A stretch of DNA of 64,000 bases from JAAZMI01 sp050948785 (lineage in GTDB: Bacteria > Bacillota > Dethiobacteria > DTU022 > UBA8154), in assembly GCA_050948785.1 (NCBI GenBank), contig JBMNEM010000008.1:62001-126000 (forward strand). Direction: 5' to 3'. Numbering within the stretch: the stretch's first letter is position 1; each line of letters begins with the position of its first letter. The position numbers and the translations under genes were made by a program. Shown piece after piece: positions 59,435-64,000 of the stretch. The notes below the pieces were generated by a model. The model did not search any database, was not told the origin of the DNA, and saw only the letters and a list, made by a program, of their open reading frames with translations.

Positions 59435-60673
59435 ATGAAAATATTGGTCCAAAAATATGGGGGAACTTCGGTCACTACACCGGAAAAAAGAGCACTTATT
59501 GCCCAGCGTGTCCAGAAAGCTCAGGGCGAAGGTTTTCGGGTGGTTGTGGTGGTTTCAGCCATGGGGCGTAATGGCGAACCTTATGCCACTGATACGCTGC
59601 GCTCCCTCATTTTACAGGAATATAACGATGTTTCTCGTCGGGAACTTGATCTGATTATGTCCTGTGGGGAGGTTATTTCCGCCTCTATGCTGGCGGCGGT
59701 TCTGAGCAACAAGGGGCTTACTGCCCGTGCTTTAACAGGCATACAGGCGGGCTTTCTTACTGATGGGAACTACGGTGAAGCAGAAGTGGTTGACTGCCAG
59801 CCGGCAAAAATCATAGAGATTTTACAACAAAATGAAGTTCCGGTTATAGCCGGCTTTCAGGGTGCGGATCCTCTGGGGGAAATCAATACCTTTGGCCGGG
59901 GCGGCAGCGATACCACAGCCGTGATTTTGGGGGCGGCTTTAAATGCGGATAAGGTAGAGATCTATACAGATGTCTCCGGGATTATGACGGCTGATCCCCT
60001 GATTTTAAAAGAAGCGCGCCTGATTCAGAAGATTACTTACGGGGAGGTTTTTCAGCTGGCCCATGAAGGGGCCAAGGTTATTCACCCCCGGGCGGTGGAG
60101 GTGGCCATGCGTAACAATGTCCGTGTAGTGGTCAGAAGTTTGGAGAATCCCGGCAGTGGGACACTGATCACAGCAGAATCTTCTTTGGGGGATCGGAATT
60201 ATTACGGGACACGCGGGCGCCGGGCTGTGACGGGGATTGCACATAATACAAATCTGGTTCAGTTTCTGATTGAACTGGAGCACCCGGACCCTTCAAGGGA
60301 GCTGGCTGTTTTTCAACAGATTGGTGCGGCAGGGGTAAACATCGATCTTATTACTGTATTTCCTTTAATGAAAGCCTTCACGGTCAGAGAGGAACATTGC
60401 CTTAAAGTGGAGAATATCCTTAAAAATCTGGGCGTTTCTTATGCTTTGGAAAAGGAATGTGCCAAGGTTTCTGTGGTCGGGGTGGATATGCATAGTGTTC
60501 CCGGTGTTATGGCACGGGTCATCAAGGCCTTGAATGAGCAGGAGATTGAAATCAAGCAAACGGGAGATTCCAATATCACCATTTCGCTGCTGATCAGGCA
60601 GAAGGACCTGCACCGTGCCATTAAAACCCTGCATGATCACTTTTATTTGGCTGATGATGCCTTTGGAGAGTAA
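59435..60673 (+). CDS. lysC: Aspartokinase LysC
   Basis: 412 residues. Kinase domain: ILVQKYGGTSVTTPEKRALI, VVVVSAMGRNGEPYATDTLR, FGRGGSDTTAVILGAALNADK and EIYTDVSGIMTADPLILKEARLI. Two C-terminal ACT domains (VQFLIELEHPDPSRELAVFQQIG and AKVSVVGVDMHSVPGVMARVIKALNE) mark the feedback-regulated form. First step of the pathway; 17 bases after asd. Confidence 0.95.
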   Translation: MKILVQKYGGTSVTTPEKRALIAQRVQKAQGEGFRVVVVVSAMGRNGEPYATDTLRSLILQEYNDVSRRELDLIMSCGEVISASMLAAVLSNKGLTARALTGIQAGFLTDGNYGEAEVVDCQPAKIIEILQQNEVPVIAGFQGADPLGEINTFGRGGSDTTAVILGAALNADKVEIYTDVSGIMTADPLILKEARLIQKITYGEVFQLAHEGAKVIHPRAVEVAMRNNVRVVVRSLENPGSGTLITAESSLGDRNYYGTRGRRAVTGIAHNTNLVQFLIELEHPDPSRELAVFQQIGAAGVNIDLITVFPLMKAFTVREEHCLKVENILKNLGVSYALEKECAKVSVVGVDMHSVPGVMARVIKALNEQEIEIKQTGDSNITISLLIRQKDLHRAIKTLHDHFYLADDAFGE

Positions 60674-60732
60674 AATAAGTATGTATACGCTCGCTTTTTG
60701 TAGATTTTCCGGAAAAAGGAGGATGATCAAAT

Positions 60733-61458
60733 TTGTTGGTGATACCGGCTATTGATCTCCATGGAGGAAAATGTGTTCGTCTGTTACAGGGAAAAAGAGA
60801 GAAAGAAACGGTATATAGCCTTAATCCTGTGGAAGTAGCCCTAAAATGGCAATCCGAGGGAGCCAGGCGCCTGCATATTGTAGATCTTGACGGAGCCTTT
60901 GCCGGTAGGCCGGTAAATTCATCCATTATTGCAGAGATTGTCTCCAACCTGGATATACCGCTCCAGCTGGGAGGGGGTATCAGGGAAATCCAAACAGTAA
61001 AGAATGCTCTGGAGTTGGGTGTTTCCAGGGTAATTTTAGGAACAGCGGCTGTAGAAAAACCGGAGCTGGTAAAAGAAATGGTAGCCCTTTACGGAGAAAA
61101 AATCCAGGTGGGCATTGACGCGCGGGACGGGTTTGTAGCGGTGAAAGGTTGGGTCGAAGCTTCGCCGAAAAAGGCTCTGGATTTTGCCTTGGAGATGCAG
61201 GGGTATGGTGTTCGGGAAATTATTTATACGGATATCTCCCGCGACGGGACCCTGGCGGGGCCCAATTTAAAAGCCTTAAAAGAAATGGCTGAGGTTCTTG
61301 AAATTCCGGTTATTGCTTCCGGTGGGGTTTCCTCCCTGGAGGACCTGCGTTTATTAAAAGACTTGGAACCGTTTGGTGTCGAGAGTGTAATTATCGGACA
61401 GGCTCTTTATACCGGCCGTTTTTCTTTAAGGGATGCAATTATGGAATTAGAAAAGTAA
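60733..61458 (+). CDS. hisA: HisA, ProFAR isomerase
   Basis: 241 residues, TIM barrel: LVIPAIDLHGGKCVRLLQGK with the catalytic Asp8, LHIVDLDGAFAGRP, QLGGGIREIQTVKNAL, IQVGIDARDGFVAVKGW and YTDISRDGTLAGPNLKAL (second Asp), ASGGVSSLEDLRLL. Starts at TTG 60733 with AAAAAGGAGGATG just upstream. First of three his genes that directly follow the lysine genes. Confidence 0.92.
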   Translation: MLVIPAIDLHGGKCVRLLQGKREKETVYSLNPVEVALKWQSEGARRLHIVDLDGAFAGRPVNSSIIAEIVSNLDIPLQLGGGIREIQTVKNALELGVSRVILGTAAVEKPELVKEMVALYGEKIQVGIDARDGFVAVKGWVEASPKKALDFALEMQGYGVREIIYTDISRDGTLAGPNLKALKEMAEVLEIPVIASGGVSSLEDLRLLKDLEPFGVESVIIGQALYTGRFSLRDAIMELEK

Positions 61459-61503
61459 GCAGGCAAAACGCCGGTCGATTATTTTTTAGGGGAGGAGGCG
61501 GTA

Positions 61504-62283
61504 TTGTTGATAAAAAGAATCATCCCCTGCTTGGATGTTAAAGGAGGCCGGGTAGTCAAAGGTGTAAAATTTACTGATTTTAAAGATGCCGGTGATCCGG
61601 TCGAGCTGGCCGCTTATTATGACAGATCCGGTGCAGATGAACTTTTTTTTCTGGATATTACAGCTTCTCTGGAAGGAAGAGAGGCTCTGCTGGATGTTGT
61701 CCGGAGGGCCGCCCGGGAAATTGTTATGCCCCTAGTTGTGGGAGGCGGTGTCCGTTCTCTGGAGCAGATGCAAAAAATATTCCATACCGGAGCCAGGAAG
61801 GTTTCGATCAACACACCCGCTGTAGAGAACCCGGATCTTATTGCCGAGGCCGCCCGGGTTTTTGGCCGCGAGAGGATTGTTGTGGCCATAGATGCCCGCT
61901 GGGATGAAGAAAAGCAGGACTGGGAAGTTTATACTCATGGTGGCCGCAGGGCTACGGGGAAACGTGCTCTTGATTGGGCCGCGCAAGTGGAGAAGTTAGG
62001 CGCAGGGGAGATCCTGTTGACTAGCATGGATGCCGATGGAGGCCGGGATGGCTTTGATCTTCCCCTGACCAGGGCTGTGAGCGAAAGGGTACAGATACCG
62101 GTGATTGCTTCCGGAGGTGCAGGGAAGGTGGAGCATTTTGCCGAAGTTTTAACTACCGGAAAAGCCAGTGCAGCGCTAGCCGCTTCTGTTTTTCATTACC
62201 GCCGTTTTTCAGTGGAGGATGTAAAAAAATATCTTAGAGAACAGGGTCTGGAGGTGCGTCTTGCCGATGAGTTCAGAAGATAA
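61504..62283 (+). CDS. hisF: HisF, imidazole glycerol phosphate synthase cyclase subunit
   Basis: 259 residues, TIM barrel: LIKRIIPCLDVKGGRVVKGVKF, LFFLDITASLEGREALLDV, VGGGVRSLEQMQKIF, VVAIDARWDEEKQDWEVYTHGG, LTSMDADGGRDGFDLPLTRAV (catalytic Asp). Start TTG 61504 with GGGGAGGAGG. It needs HisH, not in this window. Confidence 0.93.
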   Translation: MLIKRIIPCLDVKGGRVVKGVKFTDFKDAGDPVELAAYYDRSGADELFFLDITASLEGREALLDVVRRAAREIVMPLVVGGGVRSLEQMQKIFHTGARKVSINTPAVENPDLIAEAARVFGRERIVVAIDARWDEEKQDWEVYTHGGRRATGKRALDWAAQVEKLGAGEILLTSMDADGGRDGFDLPLTRAVSERVQIPVIASGGAGKVEHFAEVLTTGKASAALAASVFHYRRFSVEDVKKYLREQGLEVRLADEFRR

Positions 62284-62632
62284 ACTTAATAAACTTGAAA
62301 AACTTGACGCCTTAGCTTTTGCTCAATATGAACTTTTGCCGGCGATCGTCCAGGATTATGCCAGTGGTGAAGTGCTCATGCTGGCCTATATGAACCGGGA
62401 TTCCCTGCAGAAAACTTTGGAAACAGGTCTGACCTGTTTCTGGAGCCGCAGCCGGAAAACACTTTGGCAGAAGGGTGAAACATCTGGAAACACCCAGGTT
62501 GTGAAAGAAATATTTTATGACTGTGATGCCGATACTCTCTTGATTAAGGTTCAGCCGAACGGTCCGGCATGCCATACCGGGCACAGAAGCTGTTTTTTCC
62601 GCTCATTGCCTTTTGATGCTCCGGAACTCTAG
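62267..62632 (+). CDS. hisI: HisI, phosphoribosyl-AMP cyclohydrolase
   Basis: 121 residues: LLPAIVQDYASGEVLMLAYMNRDSLQKTLETG, CFWSRSRKTLWQKGETSGNTQVV, DCDADTLLIKVQPNGPACHTGHRSCFFRSL, the metal-binding Asp/Cys set complete. Lacks the C-terminal HisE domain, so HisE is encoded elsewhere. Overlaps hisF by 17 bases (ATG 62267; TTG 62261 possible). Confidence 0.93.
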   Translation: MSSEDKLNKLEKLDALAFAQYELLPAIVQDYASGEVLMLAYMNRDSLQKTLETGLTCFWSRSRKTLWQKGETSGNTQVVKEIFYDCDADTLLIKVQPNGPACHTGHRSCFFRSLPFDAPEL

Positions 62633-62804
62633 ATAAGGATGTGAAAGGTGTTGCGTGAGCAAGACAGGCAAAAGGTTTTAACAGGAAAGAATGAATTCCA
62701 GTGGAAAAATTTTTCTGGAAAAATGTTAAAATTTTAAGCAGGAGAAAAAAACTGAAGAGCGAAGTACCTCAAGATCATCTTGATTTTTTGCAGGTGTAAA
62801 TGAA

Positions 62805-63488
62805 ATGGAAAAAACCAAACATTCAAACTTGATCACCTTGCAGGATGTTCGGTGTAATCCTACTGTGATCACTTATATACGCAAGGCCAATGAAAATCTG
62901 GCGGCCATTGGCTTTACAGAACATGGCCGGCGCCATGCCGATCTGGTGGCTACGACGGCACGCCGTATTTTACTTGATCTTGGTTACAGTTTTCGGGAGG
63001 CCGAGCTGGCGGCTATTGCCGGTTACCTGCATGATATTGGTAATGTGGTGGGGCGGACCCACCATTACGCTACCGGGGCTTTAATGGCTATGAATATCTT
63101 ACAGGGAATGTCCATGGATGAGGAAGAAATTGCCGATGTTGCTTCCGCAATTGGCAACCATGATGAGGAATATGGCCAGGTTGTGAGCAATATCTCTGCA
63201 GCTGTAATCCTGGCCGATAAGGCTGACGTACACCGGTCCAGAGTCCGCAACAGGGATTTTGCCCGGTTTGATATTCACGATCGGGTCAATTATGCCGTGC
63301 AAGAAGCGCATCTGGATCTCGATACACATCAAAGAGTTATTACCCTGCAGTTGACCATTGATACTTACATTAGCAGGGTGATGGAGTACTTTGAAATATT
63401 TCTTTCCCGGATGGTACTTTGCCGCCGGGCTGCTGATTTTCTTTCTGCCTGCTTTGCCCTGGTAATTAATGAAGTACAGCTACTTTAA
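62805..63488 (+). CDS. HD-domain phosphohydrolase
   Basis: 227 residues. The HD motif appears as HGRRHADLVATTARRIL (His) and GYLHDIGNVVGRTHHYATGALMAMNIL (HD), followed by IGNHDEEYGQVVSNISAAVILADKADVHRSRV, the full H..HD..H..H..D series. A cytosolic metal-dependent phosphohydrolase, possibly acting on nucleotides or (p)ppGpp-like compounds; substrate unknown. About 170 bases after hisI with AATGAA upstream; next is secD. Confidence 0.82.
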   Translation: MEKTKHSNLITLQDVRCNPTVITYIRKANENLAAIGFTEHGRRHADLVATTARRILLDLGYSFREAELAAIAGYLHDIGNVVGRTHHYATGALMAMNILQGMSMDEEEIADVASAIGNHDEEYGQVVSNISAAVILADKADVHRSRVRNRDFARFDIHDRVNYAVQEAHLDLDTHQRVITLQLTIDTYISRVMEYFEIFLSRMVLCRRAADFLSACFALVINEVQLL

Positions 63489-63530
63489 ATTTATACTTTT
63501 CTGGAGGTCCCGGACAGGAGGGGAAGGAGA

Positions 63531-64000
63531 TTGAGAAAGCGTAGGAAGACAAGCCCCCTTATTTTCGTGCTTATTTCCCTGTTGCTAGTCACCGCATCAG
63601 TTATATTTTTATGCAACTGGAAAAGCTATTTAAAAAGGGGGTTGGACCTGGAGGGCGGTGTTTATGTTCTTTTGGAAGCCCTGCCCTCGGCAGATACCGA
63701 AGCGGATCGTGACGCCATCCAGCGATCGATGACTATTATCCGCAACAGGATTGACCAGTTGGGTGTAAATGAGCCGGTTATGCAGCCCGAGGGAGAAAAT
63801 CGCATTAGAATTGAATTGCCGGGGTTGAAGGATCAGGCGCAGGCGATGGAGGTCATCGGCCGGACCGCTCTTTTGACCTTTAAAAATTCAGCAGGCGAGG
63901 TATTACTCACGGGAGCCGATTTAAAAACGGCTTATTTTACCCGTGGACAGTACAATGAACCGGAGGTTGCCCTGGAATTTGATGCCGGAGGTAAAGAAAA
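63531..64000 (+). CDS. secD: SecD, protein translocase subunit (5' part, cut by window end)
   Basis: 157 codons up to the window end. Start TTG 63531 behind GGGGAAGGAGA. Basic head LRKRRKTSPLIF, first membrane segment VLISLLLVTASVIFLCNW, then YLKRGLDLEGGVYVLLEAL (the D1 motif), SMTIIRNRIDQLGVNEPVMQ and NRIRIELPGLKDQAQAMEVIGRTALLTF, the periplasmic P1 region of SecD. The rest, and secF expected after it, lie beyond the window. Confidence 0.9.
   Translation, partial: MRKRRKTSPLIFVLISLLLVTASVIFLCNWKSYLKRGLDLEGGVYVLLEALPSADTEADRDAIQRSMTIIRNRIDQLGVNEPVMQPEGENRIRIELPGLKDQAQAMEVIGRTALLTFKNSAGEVLLTGADLKTAYFTRGQYNEPEVALEFDAGGKE

Noticed and set aside
1..64000. CRISPR arrays and rRNA genes
   Set aside because: Scanned for regularly spaced short repeats and conserved rRNA segments; none found.

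Overview
The window looks like chromosome of an anaerobic, spore-forming Gram-positive bacterium of the class Clostridia (Peptococcaceae-like). The signs are remnants of hslU-codY, a Spo0E-like protein, D-proline reductase with a UGA-encoded selenocysteine, the selenocysteine machinery (selA, selB, tRNA-Sec), dapL-type lysine synthesis, and an EtfBA/HdrA/flavin-oxidoreductase electron-transfer cluster. The placement is an inference from gene content, not from a database search.

Layout. 1-3.6 kb: hslU, codY and a membrane-protein gene, all broken by several frameshifts (decay or poor sequence). 4.2-7.5 kb: trmK, a Nif3-family gene, a zinc-ribbon coiled-coil protein and a TPR protein. 7.5-13.4 kb: an arsenic/metalloid island with two ArsP-like permeases, small Cys-rich proteins, a PadR-family regulator, arsM, arsR, a thioredoxin-like protein and an AhpD-like protein. 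Two of its promoters carry the same operator, and the arsR promoter has a 30-bp perfect palindrome. 13.5-14.6 kb: tRNA-Sec, a decayed second copy of it with its promoter still intact, a 54-residue zinc-ribbon protein and a structured RNA candidate. 14.6-22.1 kb: an AT-rich type III restriction-modification locus whose mod gene is split by a complete IS256-family element with a 9-bp target duplication. 22.4-29.9 kb: an AT-rich mobile element with a D5/P4-type primase-helicase (cut by an IS3-family element), an HK97-type capsid gene, a TnpW-like protein and a large serine recombinase, but no visible portal, protease, terminase or tail gene.

30-37.4 kb: an MFS transporter, an EF-Tu-domain-II-like small protein, selA-selB, a fragment of a second IS256-type element, and a sigma-54 activator resembling PrdR. 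37.8-43.2 kb: a sigma-54-type promoter followed by prdC, prdA, a small conserved protein, prdB (Sec at codon 151, with a hairpin after the UGA) and a TauE/SafE permease. SelA, SelB and tRNA-Sec are what is needed to read the UGA in prdB, so the selenium genes, the regulator and the reductase form a functional unit; selD and proline racemase are not in the window. 43.5-53 kb: spo0E-like, then an HdrCB-like Fe-S protein, etfB, etfA, hdrA, an MvhD/FlxD-like subunit, two Fe-S subunits and a NAD(P)H/FAD reductase subunit, probably an electron-bifurcating or confurcating complex.

53-64 kb: a cation diffusion facilitator, an RseC-like protein, a lysine riboswitch with terminator in front of lysA-dapF-dapL-asd-lysC, then hisA-hisF-hisI, an HD-domain phosphohydrolase and the 5' part of secD running off the end.

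The observations most worth a second look are the capsid-encoding, recombinase-borne element without packaging genes, the decayed tRNA-Sec copy with a UUA anticodon, the twin operator and Cys-Cys PadR of the arsenic island, and the Etf-Hdr-Flx gene order.
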